NCBI RefSeq assembly: GCF_947494555.1
Contig: NZ_CANLVF010000005.1
Coordinates: 310,001-374,000, forward strand
DNA length: 64,000 bases
Reading direction: 5' to 3'
DNA from: an uncultured Roseibium sp.
GTDB lineage: Bacteria; Pseudomonadota; Alphaproteobacteria; Rhizobiales; Stappiaceae
The translations under genes and the position numbers were made by a program. Of the stretch, positions 1-8,600 are shown piece by piece. Below the pieces are notes generated by a model. The model had not been told where the DNA came from. It saw nothing but the letters and a program-made list of their open reading frames with translations, and searched no databases. How positions within the stretch are numbered: the first letter of the stretch is position 1; each line of letters starts with the position of its first letter.

Positions 1-222
1 TTCGGTGTCTTCCCGGGCACGCAAACGCCGGCACAGCTCAATTCCGGAGAGCCCTGGGAGCATCCAGTCCAGCAAAAGCAGATCGGGCAGACTTTCCCGC
101 AAACGAATTTCCGCTTCGTCTCCGCGGATACAGGATTCAACCTGGTATCCTTCCGCTTCCAAATTGTATCTTAACAGAAGGCTGAGCGGTTCTTCGTCTT
201 CAACGATGAGCACCTTCGGCAT
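1..222 (-). CDS. phoB: Phosphate regulon response regulator PhoB, N-terminal part (cut by window edge)
   Basis: Only the first 74 codons lie in the window. They encode a CheY-like receiver domain beginning MPKVLIVEDEEPL, with acidic pocket residues at 8-10 and the likely phosphoacceptor Asp52 in LLLLDWMLPG. The DNA-binding half lies beyond the left edge. In the PhoB family, phosphorylation by PhoR lets the protein bind PHO boxes and activate phosphate-starvation genes. The gene is 70 bases downstream of phoU and last in the phoR-pst-phoU-phoB block, so the identification rests on both the receiver sequence and the context. The ATG at 222 gives the canonical receiver N terminus. Confidence 0.9.
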   Translation of the reverse strand, partial: MPKVLIVEDEEPLSLLLRYNLEAEGYQVESCIRGDEAEIRLRESLPDLLLLDWMLPGLSGIELCRRLRAREDTE

Positions 223-292
223 TCGTTCACGCTCCGATATTGTCGACCGGCATCAGGGTGCCGGCCGTAAATTTCCCGCAGTCAGTCAGTGC

Positions 293-991
293 TTAGCCAG
301 CACTTGTTGTTTCATCATACTTTTCACGATCCTCGGGAAGCCGTTCGCCCGTGACCATGTAATAGACGTTCTCCGCGATATTTGTCGCGTGGTCGCCGAT
401 GCGTTCGATGTTCTTGGCGCAAAAAAGCAGATGCACGCATTGCGTGATAACCCGCGGATCTTCCATCATGTATGTCAACAGCTCCCGGAACAGGGAGGTG
501 TAGATGGCGTCAACTTCCGCGTCGGCTTCCTGCACGCGGCGCGCGGCTTCTGCATCGCGGCGTGTGTAGGCATCGAGAACCCGCTTCAACTGGCCGAGAG
601 CCAATTCGCTCATGTGTTCGACACCAATCGCCAGTTTCTTGGATTGCAGACTGCTGTCGATCGCGATCGCGCGCTTGGCCACGTTCTTTGCCAGATCGCC
701 GACACGTTCAAGATCGTTGGCAATACGGCTTGCTGCCGTGATTTCGCGAAGATCCTGCCCCATGGGCTGACGGCGTGCGATGATCTCGATGAGTTTCATC
801 TCGACATCCTGATGGAGCGCGTCGAGACGCTCATCGTTGGCGATCGTCGATTTGGCCAGGTCCAGATCCTGCGAGACGAGTGCTGAGACGGCGTCGGCAA
901 ATGCGCGTTCTGCGAGGCCGCCCATCTCGGCGACTTTTCCGGCCATTGCGGTCAGTTCCTCATCGTAGGCCGAAACTGTATGTTCTGACAT
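293..991 (-). CDS. phoU: Phosphate signalling protein PhoU
   Basis: This 232-residue cytoplasmic protein has the expected size and two repeated PhoU helical domains, roughly residues 15-105 and 115-210. Metal-binding type motifs are visible: ERVGDLAKN near residues 95-103 and ERIGDHATNIAE near 195-206. PhoU links the state of the Pst transporter to PhoR, keeps the kinase quiet when phosphate is plentiful and limits phosphate uptake. It follows pstB by 31 bases and precedes phoB, and a purine-rich ribosome-binding sequence (AGGGGACACAGG) lies just before the ATG. Nothing looks damaged. Confidence 0.95.
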   Translation of the reverse strand: MSEHTVSAYDEELTAMAGKVAEMGGLAERAFADAVSALVSQDLDLAKSTIANDERLDALHQDVEMKLIEIIARRQPMGQDLREITAASRIANDLERVGDLAKNVAKRAIAIDSSLQSKKLAIGVEHMSELALGQLKRVLDAYTRRDAEAARRVQEADAEVDAIYTSLFRELLTYMMEDPRVITQCVHLLFCAKNIERIGDHATNIAENVYYMVTGERLPEDREKYDETTSAG

Positions 992-1022
992 CCTGTGTCC
1001 CCTTCAGATTGCGGAAATACAC

Positions 1023-1820
1023 TTAGCCGAAACGGCCAGTGATGTAATCTTGAGTGCGCTTGTCTTTCGGGTTCGTGAAAATATCCTCAGTCAGTCCCTC
1101 TTCTACCAGGATGCCAAGGTGGAAAAACGCCGTGCGCTGTGAGACGCGAGCCGCCTGCTGCATGGAGTGGGTCACGATGACGATCGTGTAGTTCTCACGA
1201 AGCTCATCGATCAGCTCCTCGACTTTCGCCGTCGCAATCGGGTCAAGTGCGGAACAAGGCTCATCCATCAGGATCACTTCAGGGCTCACGGCAATCGCGC
1301 GTGCGATGCAAAGACGCTGCTGCTGTCCGCCGGACATTCCCGTTCCAGGCTCGTCCAGCCGGTTTTTGACCTCCTCCCACAGACCCGCTTTCTGCAGGCT
1401 GGAGGACACAATGTCATCGAGCTCGGCCTTGTTGCGGGCAAGTCCATGAATGCGCGGCCCATAGGCAATATTGTCGTAGATCGACTTCGGGAACGGATTC
1501 GGCTTCTGAAACACCATCCCGACCTTTGCGCGAAGCTGCACCGGATCCACTTTGGGGTCATAGATGTCTTCGTTGTCGATCTTGATCGATCCTTCCACGC
1601 GGCAGATATCGATCGTGTCGTTCATACGGTTGATCGTGCGCAGGAAGGTGGATTTGCCGCAGCCGGACGGACCGATGAAGGACGTCACTGAACGCGGCTG
1701 GATTTCAATGTCCACATCCTTGATAGCTTGGTTATCGCCATAAAAGACCTGAACCTTGTTTGCGGATATTTTGCTCTCGGTCATTTCGTTCGCCTGTTCG
1801 ATACTCGGCATCTCGTTCAT
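1023..1820 (-). CDS. pstB: Phosphate ABC transporter ATP-binding protein PstB
   Basis: This 265-residue ATPase is the usual PstB length. It has Walker A GPSGCGKST near residues 52-60, a Q-loop in MVFQKPNPFP, the signature MSGGQQQR and Walker B ILMDEPCSALDP. The KPNPFPKSIYDN and GPRIHG stretches are typical of PstB rather than other importers. It supplies ATP hydrolysis for high-affinity phosphate uptake through PstC-PstA and takes part in PhoU-PhoR signalling. It starts 11 bases after pstA, so the genes are probably co-transcribed. A second in-frame ATG three codons in is a less likely start. Confidence 0.97.
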   Translation of the reverse strand: MNEMPSIEQANEMTESKISANKVQVFYGDNQAIKDVDIEIQPRSVTSFIGPSGCGKSTFLRTINRMNDTIDICRVEGSIKIDNEDIYDPKVDPVQLRAKVGMVFQKPNPFPKSIYDNIAYGPRIHGLARNKAELDDIVSSSLQKAGLWEEVKNRLDEPGTGMSGGQQQRLCIARAIAVSPEVILMDEPCSALDPIATAKVEELIDELRENYTIVIVTHSMQQAARVSQRTAFFHLGILVEEGLTEDIFTNPKDKRTQDYITGRFG

Positions 1821-1831
1821 CGCATCAATCC

Positions 1832-3181
1832 TTACCAGCGGCGCTCAAACCTGCGGCGCAGGATGATCGCGATAATGTTCATCGTAAGGAGGAAGATCAG
1901 AAGTACGATAATTCCTCCCCAGGCTTTCTCGGTAAAGGCCAGATCGGACCGCGCCGCCCAGGTGTAGATCTGGGCCGGCATTGCCGAGTTTGGATCGGTG
2001 AAGCCGGCGATGAAGCCATCCGGGTAACCTCGCGCGACAAAGCCCACCATACCAATCAGTAGCAATGGCGCCGTCTCACCCAGAGCCTGTGCGAGACCGA
2101 TGATGGTCCCGGTCAGGATGCCAGGCATTGCCAGCGGCAGCACGTGGTGGAAGATCGCCTGCATCTTGGAGGCCCCGACACCGAGCGCGGCGTCCCTTAT
2201 GCTCGGCGGAACCGCCTTCAGCGACGCACGCGTGGAGATGATGATCGTCGGAAGCGTCATCAGCGTCAGAACCAGTCCACCGACCAGCGGCGCCGACTGC
2301 GGCAGATGCATGAACTGGATGAACACCGCAAGGCCCAGGATACCGAACACGATCGAGGGAACGGCCGCCAGGTTCGAGATATTCACCTCGATCAGGTCCG
2401 TGAACCTGTTCTGCGGGGCGAATTCCTCCAGATAGATGGATGCGGCCACTCCAATCGGAAGCGACAGGAACAGCACCACCAGCATCATGAAGAAGGACCC
2501 GATCACCGAAGCGCCGATGCCCGCGGCAGCGGCGTTGTCCACGCCCGCGTCAGCACCGGTGATGAATGACCAGTTGAACACGGTCTTGATAACACCGGCC
2601 TCGACAAGATTATCGACGACGTCCAGATCCGATGCCATCAGGAAGCGGCTGTCGGTCATGCCTTCACGGGTGATCCGGCCACTCATGTAGCCATCTACCC
2701 TCGAGGAGGCTGCAAGGTCGAACCTGACCGGTTGACCCAGCTGATCCTCGTTTTCCCGGAAAAACTCACGGATGGTGCTACCCGGCTTGCCAACGATGCG
2801 CTCGATGGCTTCGGGTTCTACCGGAGTTTCGATCCCGCTGTCCTGGAGCTGGCCAGACAGGGCGTTGATGAAGATCTCCTCATAGGCCTTTGTCTTGAAC
2901 AGCGTGCCTTCAGCAGCGTTGTATTGTTCCTGCGTCAGCGTAAACTCGACCTCAACGACCGTGCGCGAAAAGGCAGGAATTCCCTGCGAGATGATGGCGT
3001 AAGCCAGAACGACCAGGAAGAACAGCCCGATTGCTATCGCCCCAATGCCATAGGCCTGGAAGCGCTTTTCCGCAGCATTGCGTTTGCGGGTCAGGTCATC
3101 GAGAGCGTAGAGCGACTTCGGCTGCATCGGTGCTTTGGCTGGCGATGCGGATGTCTCGGGAGGAAGTGTTGCGTCGGTCAT
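1832..3181 (-). CDS. pstA: Phosphate ABC transporter permease PstA
   Basis: This integral inner-membrane permease has 449 residues. A cytoplasmic N-terminal tail and one membrane segment (about 48-68) are followed by a long extracytoplasmic insertion (about 70-215). The MetI-like permease core follows, with an ABC-coupling loop AALGVGASKMQAIFHHVLPLAMPG. The insertion makes it much longer than E. coli PstA; extended PstA and PstC forms are known in alphaproteobacteria. It pairs with PstC to form the phosphate channel. Its ATG shares one base with the pstC stop (TGATG), which suggests translational coupling. Confidence 0.94.
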   Translation of the reverse strand: MTDATLPPETSASPAKAPMQPKSLYALDDLTRKRNAAEKRFQAYGIGAIAIGLFFLVVLAYAIISQGIPAFSRTVVEVEFTLTQEQYNAAEGTLFKTKAYEEIFINALSGQLQDSGIETPVEPEAIERIVGKPGSTIREFFRENEDQLGQPVRFDLAASSRVDGYMSGRITREGMTDSRFLMASDLDVVDNLVEAGVIKTVFNWSFITGADAGVDNAAAAGIGASVIGSFFMMLVVLFLSLPIGVAASIYLEEFAPQNRFTDLIEVNISNLAAVPSIVFGILGLAVFIQFMHLPQSAPLVGGLVLTLMTLPTIIISTRASLKAVPPSIRDAALGVGASKMQAIFHHVLPLAMPGILTGTIIGLAQALGETAPLLLIGMVGFVARGYPDGFIAGFTDPNSAMPAQIYTWAARSDLAFTEKAWGGIIVLLIFLLTMNIIAIILRRRFERRW

Positions 3182-4653
3182 CAGTCATACTGCTCCCGGT
3201 ATTTGCGCACGATGTAGAGTGCGACAATATTGAGACCCAGGGTTATCACGAAAAGTGTCATGCCCAGCGCGAAGGCCACCAGTGCGACCGGTGAGGCAAA
3301 GTCCGCATCTCCGGTCAGCTGACTGACGATCTTGGCTGTGACGGTGGTCATGGCCTCGAAGGGGTTGAGGCTGAGGCGCGCGGCTGCACCGGCACCGAGG
3401 ACCACGATCATCGTTTCACCGATCGCGCGTGATGCCGCCAGCAGAATGGCGCCCACGATCCCGGGAAGCGCGGCCGGCAGGATTACTTGGCGCACCGTTT
3501 CGGATTTGGTTGCCCCAAGACCATAAGACCCGTCGCGCATTGCCTGGGGCACGGCGTTGATGATGTCGTCCGACAGCGAGCTCACAAACGGGATCAGCAT
3601 GATGCCCATGACGAGGCCCGCGGTCATAACCGCCGTTCCTGCCTGCATGATCCCGAGCCCTTCGTTGCCGAAGACGGACAAGAGCAGCGGACCGACGGTC
3701 AGAAGCGCAAACAGACCGTAAACGATGGTCGGGATGCCTGCCAGAACCTCAAGCAGCGGCTTGGCGACGGCACGCACCTTCGGGCCGGCATATTCCGAAA
3801 GATAGACCGCCGCGAAAAGACCGATCGGCACGGCAACGAGCAGCGCGACGATGGAAATGTAGAATGTGCCCCAAAGCAGCGGAAGAATACCAAGCTGGGA
3901 CGAGCTGCCGCGCCCAGAGAAACTCGGAGACCATGTCAGGCCGAAGAAGAAATCCGAAGCCGGGTAGAGCCGGAAAAACTCCCAGGTGTTGAACACCAGC
4001 GACAACACGATCCCGATGGTGGTCAGGATGGCAATGGACGCCGCCGCAATCAAGATTGCCTTGATGCCCTGTTCGACGACGTTGCGCGCCCTGAACTCGG
4101 CATTGGTTTCCCGAATAGCCCAGAATGCAGCAAAAAGTGCGACCAGAATGACCGCAATCGACATGATCAGATTGCCGGTGGCATTCAGAACGCGATACCG
4201 CTGTGCAGCCCGCAGGATCGGCTGCGTTATCTCGGAGGTGACGATCTGCCCGGCATCTCTGAGACGCGTGCTGATATCGGCGAAGTCGGCACGCGCGTTG
4301 CGCGCGAATTCCTCTGTCATGGCACCCGTTGCGACGGCGTTGTCGAGGCCTCTCGCAGCACGGCGCACTTCAGCGAGAACGAGCCCACGCGACGATCCTT
4401 CTGCGATCGACGTTTCAGGGATCATGCCGGAAATGACATTGTTAACGTAAAATGGCTGCGCGAGCAGCCAAACAATGAGGAGCAGGAAGGCAGGGACAAT
4501 CACCTTCATAGCAACGTTTGCCCCGTAATAGGACGGTAGGGAATGCAGAGCTGACAGCTCTCCCCCGGCACTGGACATGGCCCGCGACCGCCCCAGAACG
4601 TACCCCACCGCAGCGATGGCAAGCACGATCAAGATGAGCCAGAACAAAGGCAT
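3181..4653 (-). CDS. pstC: Phosphate ABC transporter permease PstC
   Basis: This 490-residue permease begins with a membrane segment (MPLFWLILIVLAIAAVGYVL) and a second one near 50-70. A periplasmic stretch of about 80 residues follows, then the permease core with the ABC-coupling loop GLGATKSETVRQVILPAALPG near residues 375-395. It is longer than the enteric protein, as is its partner PstA. It lies downstream of pstS across an 82-base gap containing a terminator-like hairpin, so it is probably expressed below the binding protein. The ATG at 4653 gives a normal membrane-anchor N terminus. Confidence 0.94.
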   Translation of the reverse strand: MPLFWLILIVLAIAAVGYVLGRSRAMSSAGGELSALHSLPSYYGANVAMKVIVPAFLLLIVWLLAQPFYVNNVISGMIPETSIAEGSSRGLVLAEVRRAARGLDNAVATGAMTEEFARNARADFADISTRLRDAGQIVTSEITQPILRAAQRYRVLNATGNLIMSIAVILVALFAAFWAIRETNAEFRARNVVEQGIKAILIAAASIAILTTIGIVLSLVFNTWEFFRLYPASDFFFGLTWSPSFSGRGSSSQLGILPLLWGTFYISIVALLVAVPIGLFAAVYLSEYAGPKVRAVAKPLLEVLAGIPTIVYGLFALLTVGPLLLSVFGNEGLGIMQAGTAVMTAGLVMGIMLIPFVSSLSDDIINAVPQAMRDGSYGLGATKSETVRQVILPAALPGIVGAILLAASRAIGETMIVVLGAGAAARLSLNPFEAMTTVTAKIVSQLTGDADFASPVALVAFALGMTLFVITLGLNIVALYIVRKYREQYD

Positions 4654-4681
4654 TTGCTCCCCCGGATGTATAACGGAAATC

Positions 4682-4714
4682 GAAAAGAAAAGGGGCGGCG
4701 GAATATGCCGCCCC
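4682..4714 (-). terminator. Terminator-like hairpin between pstS and pstC
   Basis: On the minus strand an 8-bp perfect GC stem (GGGGCGGC / GCCGCCCC, 7-base loop) is followed at once by TTTTCTTTTC. This has the form of an intrinsic terminator inside the operon. It probably lets part of transcription stop after pstS, leaving more binding protein than permease. A second perfect 7-bp hairpin (ATCGAGC / GCTCGAT, 4719-4736) sits immediately after the pstS stop and may protect the 3' end of the short transcript. Confidence 0.75.
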
Positions 4715-4735
4715 GTCGATCGAGCGTGTGCTCGA

Positions 4736-5773
4736 TTACTTCATTGTCTCTTCGTTGGAGACGGACGCCTGAACAGCAGCCAGCTCCGGATCCGAAACCA
4801 GGCCATACTGAGCCAGCGGGCCCTGCGGACCAGCGATTTCGTCAGCGATGAAGAACTGAGCGTACTCTTTCAGGCCCGGGATCACACCGATGTGCGCCTT
4901 CTTGATGTAGAAGTACAGCGGACGGGAAACCGGGTACTCGCCGGAAGCGATCGTCTCGGTGGACGGCGCGATGCCGCTCATGGTGGCGACTTTCAGCTTG
5001 TCGGTGTTGTTCTCGTAGAATGCGAGACCGAAAACGCCTATGCCGTTCGAGTTGGTGTCGATGCGAGCCAGTGTCTCGGTGTAGTCGCCATCGATGTCAA
5101 CGGACTTGCCGTCGCGACGGACTGCGATGCAGGCGTCTTCAGCGTCGTCTTCGGACATGCCAGCGTCCATCATTGCCTTTAGGGCACCAGACTCTTCACA
5201 ACCAACAGCCAGAACCTTCTCTTCGAAGACTTCACGCGTGCCGTGCTTTGTGCCCGGGATGAAGGCAGCGATGTCGACGTCCGGAAGTTCAGCATTGAAC
5301 TCGGACCACTTGTTGTAGGGGTTGTCGACGATTTCGCCGTCCTTCAGGACTTTGGCGCCAAGAGCGTTGAAGACGTCAACCGGTTCGAAAGCCGTGAAAG
5401 CAGGACCGTCTTTTTGAGACGCAAAAACGATTCCGTCATAGCCGATGCGAACTTCGATGATGTCTTTGACACCAGCTTCGGCACAGGCCTTGATTTCCTT
5501 GTCACGGATCTTGCGGGACGCATTGGCAACGTCGATGGTGTTTTCGCCAACGCCTTCACAGAAACGCTTCAGACCTGCGGAAGAACCGCCGGACTCAACG
5601 ACCGGTGTCGGGAAGTCGGTGTTTTCACCAAAAGCTTCTGCAACGATGGAAGCATACGGAAGAACTGTAGAAGAACCTGCAACCTGAACCTGGTCACGAG
5701 CCTGAGCTGCGCCAACGAATGCAGTGGAAGCAACAGCCAGAGCCGTTGCGCTTACGAGGGTCGTAAATTTCAC
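4736..5773 (-). CDS. pstS: Periplasmic phosphate-binding protein PstS
   Basis: The mature protein begins near RDQVQVAGSSTVLPYA, the usual PstS start with its phosphate-contacting GSST segment. The PESGGSSAGLKRFCEG-type region (VVESGGSSAG) and the TREVFEEKVL helix also fit. I chose the GTG at 5773 because AAGGGAG lies seven bases upstream and the product then starts with a clean Sec signal peptide (KFTTLVSATALAVASTAFVGAAQA). The frame stays open to 5821, but that extension would bury the signal peptide. The protein has 345 residues, delivers phosphate to PstCAB, and is preceded by PHO boxes. Confidence 0.95.
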   Translation of the reverse strand: MKFTTLVSATALAVASTAFVGAAQARDQVQVAGSSTVLPYASIVAEAFGENTDFPTPVVESGGSSAGLKRFCEGVGENTIDVANASRKIRDKEIKACAEAGVKDIIEVRIGYDGIVFASQKDGPAFTAFEPVDVFNALGAKVLKDGEIVDNPYNKWSEFNAELPDVDIAAFIPGTKHGTREVFEEKVLAVGCEESGALKAMMDAGMSEDDAEDACIAVRRDGKSVDIDGDYTETLARIDTNSNGIGVFGLAFYENNTDKLKVATMSGIAPSTETIASGEYPVSRPLYFYIKKAHIGVIPGLKEYAQFFIADEIAGPQGPLAQYGLVSDPELAAVQASVSNEETMK

Positions 5774-5860
5774 TTGACCACTCCCTTTGAATGTCAAGGT
5801 TTGTAGATGATCACCGAACACGGAAATGAACGGGTGATGCCGGGAACCTAGGCCCGATGG

Positions 5861-5900
5861 ATGAGAGTTCTATGACAGTTTCTTCTCAGTTTTGTGACAA
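5861..5900 (-). promoter_or_regulatory. PHO box array (four 7-bp half sites) upstream of pstS
   Basis: Read on the minus strand, four 7-bp units lie at 11-bp spacing: TTGTCAC, CTGAGAA, CTGTCAT, CTCTCAT, separated by the 4-bp spacers AAAA, GAAA and AGAA. This matches the known PHO-box layout (CTGTCAT-like direct repeats with A/T-rich 4-bp spacers), here as two adjacent boxes. The array ends 88 bases before the GTG start. A possible -10 (TAGGTT, 5845-5850) lies 10 bases downstream, where a PhoB-activated promoter would have one. Two half sites match the consensus well and two poorly. Confidence 0.82.
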
Positions 5901-6255
5901 TTTAAGATACTGAAAAATATAGATAAAAATCTATTCTTGACTGTTTTGTGTCAGCATCAGGTCACAAAGAATGCAACACTGACGCAACGGTTGCACGCGG
6001 CGAATTTACACTAGCGCAGAGTTAGATCGGATCGATTCAAACGAATGTGGGTATTCTCAGGAAAACGGCCTGACGCATTCCGCGCGCGCTGTGCGCCCGT
6101 TGCCATGTTGGGGCGAAAGAGAGAAACAGTCCAAGATCCCGTTGCGGGCTTTCGTAACCTGTCAACCGACAGTCAAGGAAACCCGGCCTCACGGACCAGT
6201 AAGTGAAGCGGTCCTGATTTTCAGCCGTCGCTCAAGACGTTCTCCCTGCAGAGCT
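5901..6255. other. Intergenic region between phoR and pstS
   Basis: About 355 bases separate the phoR stop from the PHO boxes. The stretch from about 5900 to 5960 is A/T-rich. One inverted repeat (TTTGTG 5945-5950, CACAAA 5963-5968) is visible. I found no terminator after phoR and no convincing gene, so it is unclear whether phoR transcription reads through into pstS. Confidence 0.5.
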
Positions 6256-7614
6256 TCAATCCTGTTGTGCCGTCGCTGGCTGCTCGGGCTCATCGGACTT
6301 TTCAAGAGCCGGCAACCATACCTTGAATGTGGCCCCCTCGCCGGGTTCACTCTCGATCTCCAGACGTGCGCGGTGGCGCGTAAGGATATGTTTGACGATA
6401 GCAAGCCCGAGGCCTGTCCCTTTCAGTGCCCGGCTGGAGTCCACGTCCACGCGGTAAAACCTTTCGGTGAGACGTGGAAGATGTTCGCTCGGTATACCCT
6501 CGCCGTAGTCGCGAACGGAAAGGATCCAGTAGGCAAGATCCTGATCCTCCGGATGCGCGCTCAATCCGACATCAACGTAGTTGCCGATGCTGCCGTATTT
6601 CAGCGCGTTCTCAACAAGGTTTTCAACGACCTGAATAAGCTCGTCCCTGTCACCTTTCAACCGAACAGCCGTTTCAGGCAAGTCGATGCGGATCTCAACA
6701 CCCAGGTCCTTGGCCAGCGGCGACAAGGCATCTGACGTATGGCGAATGATCTCCGACAGATCGACAACGGAGGCAGGGCGAACATGTGCCTTCAACTCGA
6801 TCCTGGACAGGGACAGAATATCATCGATCAACCGGCGCATCCGCTCGGCCTGATCCAGCATGATCGACAGAAACCGGTCCTGGGCTTCGGGGTCGTTGCG
6901 CGCGGGGCCCTGCAAGGTTTCGATGAAGCCGGTTAAAGACGCCAGCGGCGTGCGCAGTTCATGACTGGCATTGGCGACAAAGTCGGTCCGCATGCGTTCC
7001 AGGCGCCGGTTTTCGGTCAGGTCCTGGATAACGACAAGGATAAAGTCCGGCAGGTTGTGAGAGCGGTTCTGGGCATTCGAGCCCGGCATGTAGATTGGTG
7101 CAATGTGGGCTTCGTGCCACGTTTCCGTCGGCACCTTTTCGATCCAGCTGATCCGCTCTGCGTCACCGGTGCTGCACACCCGGTCAAACGCCTCCAGCAG
7201 GGAAGGCGCGCGCAAGGAGAAGGACAGCGGATCGCCAGGTTTCACGCCATCATACGCTGCAAGCGCCTGCGCGTTGACATATCGAGTAATGCCGCGTCCG
7301 TCGGCCACGAAGCATGGCGTCGGCAGCGCATCAACCGTCATCTTCATTCCCGTGCCCGGCCACATCCGGCGCATTTCGCGTTGTGTGCTCAGCCTGACGC
7401 GGCGGCTCGCGGATCGTCTGGGAACGAACGCCGCTACTGCGGTCACGCCCAGCATCGCACCGGCTGCGGGCAAAAAGGGAACCTGAAAGGCGACAACAGC
7501 CGCGATCGCCGCCGCCAGCGCTGTCAAAAGCACCCAGCGGGCTTCGCCCATTCTTGTAAGGGGAGAGGCGGCGGACTGAACCTCAGAGGATTCATCTAAG
7601 GAAGATGATGACAT
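6256..7614 (-). CDS. phoR: Phosphate regulon sensor histidine kinase PhoR
   Basis: From the ATG at 7614 the protein has 452 residues. Two hydrophobic segments lie at about 28-63. A PAS-like region (about 90-200) precedes the HisKA domain, with the phosphoacceptor His218 in FVANASHELRTPL, and an HATPase domain with N, G1 (VRDYGEGIP) and G2 (GTGLGLAIVKHI) boxes. PhoR phosphorylates PhoB when Pst-PhoU reports low phosphate. The frame is open upstream to a TTG at 7731, which would add 39 residues, and neither start has a strong ribosome-binding site. It lies upstream of pstS, apart from its partner phoB. Confidence 0.9.
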   Translation of the reverse strand: MSSSSLDESSEVQSAASPLTRMGEARWVLLTALAAAIAAVVAFQVPFLPAAGAMLGVTAVAAFVPRRSASRRVRLSTQREMRRMWPGTGMKMTVDALPTPCFVADGRGITRYVNAQALAAYDGVKPGDPLSFSLRAPSLLEAFDRVCSTGDAERISWIEKVPTETWHEAHIAPIYMPGSNAQNRSHNLPDFILVVIQDLTENRRLERMRTDFVANASHELRTPLASLTGFIETLQGPARNDPEAQDRFLSIMLDQAERMRRLIDDILSLSRIELKAHVRPASVVDLSEIIRHTSDALSPLAKDLGVEIRIDLPETAVRLKGDRDELIQVVENLVENALKYGSIGNYVDVGLSAHPEDQDLAYWILSVRDYGEGIPSEHLPRLTERFYRVDVDSSRALKGTGLGLAIVKHILTRHRARLEIESEPGEGATFKVWLPALEKSDEPEQPATAQQD

Positions 7615-7798
7615 GGACTTATGCGCAAAATCGGAAACCTGTGGCTTACGCCTCGTTTTGCCGACACTATTTCGACGCCTTAATAATTTGCAAGGTCGAA
7701 TTTCTGGTATCGGAAGCGGGCTACAGCCCAAGTATCACACCAAGCATGTCAGGCAAGCGACACACATACCAATTTCTTAGACCCTGGTTAAACCGACA

Positions 7799-8278
7799 CT
7801 AGCGCAGGACCGGATTTGCAGCCGCAGCCTTCAAATTTTGGATGATCGTCGGCCAACCGTCCTGCCGGCGCATCTTTTCAAGATATTCCGTGCCCTTTTC
7901 GCCATGGCGCAAAAACTCGTTGTGTACGATTTCGAGCCGGGTTTGCTCACCTGCTTCGCGAAAATTCACCATTACGCGGCTCGCAGTCAGGGGATCGGCC
8001 ACTTCTTCCCCGTCCTGGGAAATCTGCCACGCCAACCTGATGTAAATCGGTGGTTCGATCGACAGGACCGTTCCCCAAATTCGCTGGCGTCCATTGCCGT
8101 CTATCTCGTAGCAACTTCCTCCGACACACGGCTCAATGCCTGCATCAACCTGGCCTTCGCGCTGTTCATGAAACGGAGACCGCCACCACAATTCCAACTT
8201 GTCGACGAAAAGCGAAAATGCCCGGTCGCGTGGTAAATTCAACAAAACGTCGAACCGGCACTCCTGATCATCCGTCAT
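7799..8278 (-). CDS. SRPBCC (AHSA1-like) domain protein
   Basis: This soluble protein of 159 residues spans one START/Bet v1-like hydrophobic-cavity domain. The family pattern is visible: an N-terminal strand FDVLLNLPRDRAFSLFVD, the WW-containing helix LELWWRSPF, a GGSCYEI strand, WGTVLSIEPPIYIRLAWQI in the middle, and a C-terminal helix in the position of GWPTIIQNL. The substrate is unknown; members bind lipids or small hydrophobic compounds or act as co-chaperone modules. It is upstream of phoR on the same strand with a 184-base gap and is divergent from the MBL-fold gene. Confidence 0.75.
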   Translation of the reverse strand: MTDDQECRFDVLLNLPRDRAFSLFVDKLELWWRSPFHEQREGQVDAGIEPCVGGSCYEIDGNGRQRIWGTVLSIEPPIYIRLAWQISQDGEEVADPLTASRVMVNFREAGEQTRLEIVHNEFLRHGEKGTEYLEKMRRQDGWPTIIQNLKAAAANPVLR

Positions 8279-8600
8279 GCTTTTCCACCACGTTCCCTCT
8301 GTCTCGCATCGTCTGTCGCCAAGTCACTCTATCTCAAGTTCCGGCAAAGATCTGCTCGCCAAGAGCACCACCTTTTTGTTGTACCGGCAAATTTCTTCAC
8401 TTAGTGGAAACGAAACAAATCTCGCCTGCGTATTTCTTTTCGATCTTTTGAGTGTTGCCTAGCTGATTCAAACGTCAGATACATGACGCATCTGACGACG
8501 GACAGCGTCTTTAAAGGTTTTGCTTTTCCGAAATACAGAAGACACTTGTCCAGGCGGTTGGACACTTCTGGATTTCCGCGCTGGTCCCGAGCATCCCGAG
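8279..8600. promoter_or_regulatory. Divergent intergenic region with an inverted repeat
   Basis: The SRPBCC and MBL-fold genes diverge from this 322-base region. It contains a perfect inverted repeat CGTCAGAT (8473-8480) and ATCTGACG (8490-8497) with a 9-base gap, a reasonable shape for a regulator site or small hairpin. No coding sequence is supported here: the open frame that runs in from 8520 starts at a TTG and lacks a family-like N terminus. Confidence 0.4.

Noticed and set aside
3487..4539. 350-codon open frame on the plus strand opposite pstC
   Set aside because: It is antisense to a clear permease gene, is rich in Arg, Asp and Gln, and arises from the codon bias of the real gene.
5945..5968. 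TTTGTG/CACAAA inverted repeat as a further PHO box
   Set aside because: It lacks the 7+4 direct-repeat layout; the array at 5861-5900 explains pstS control.
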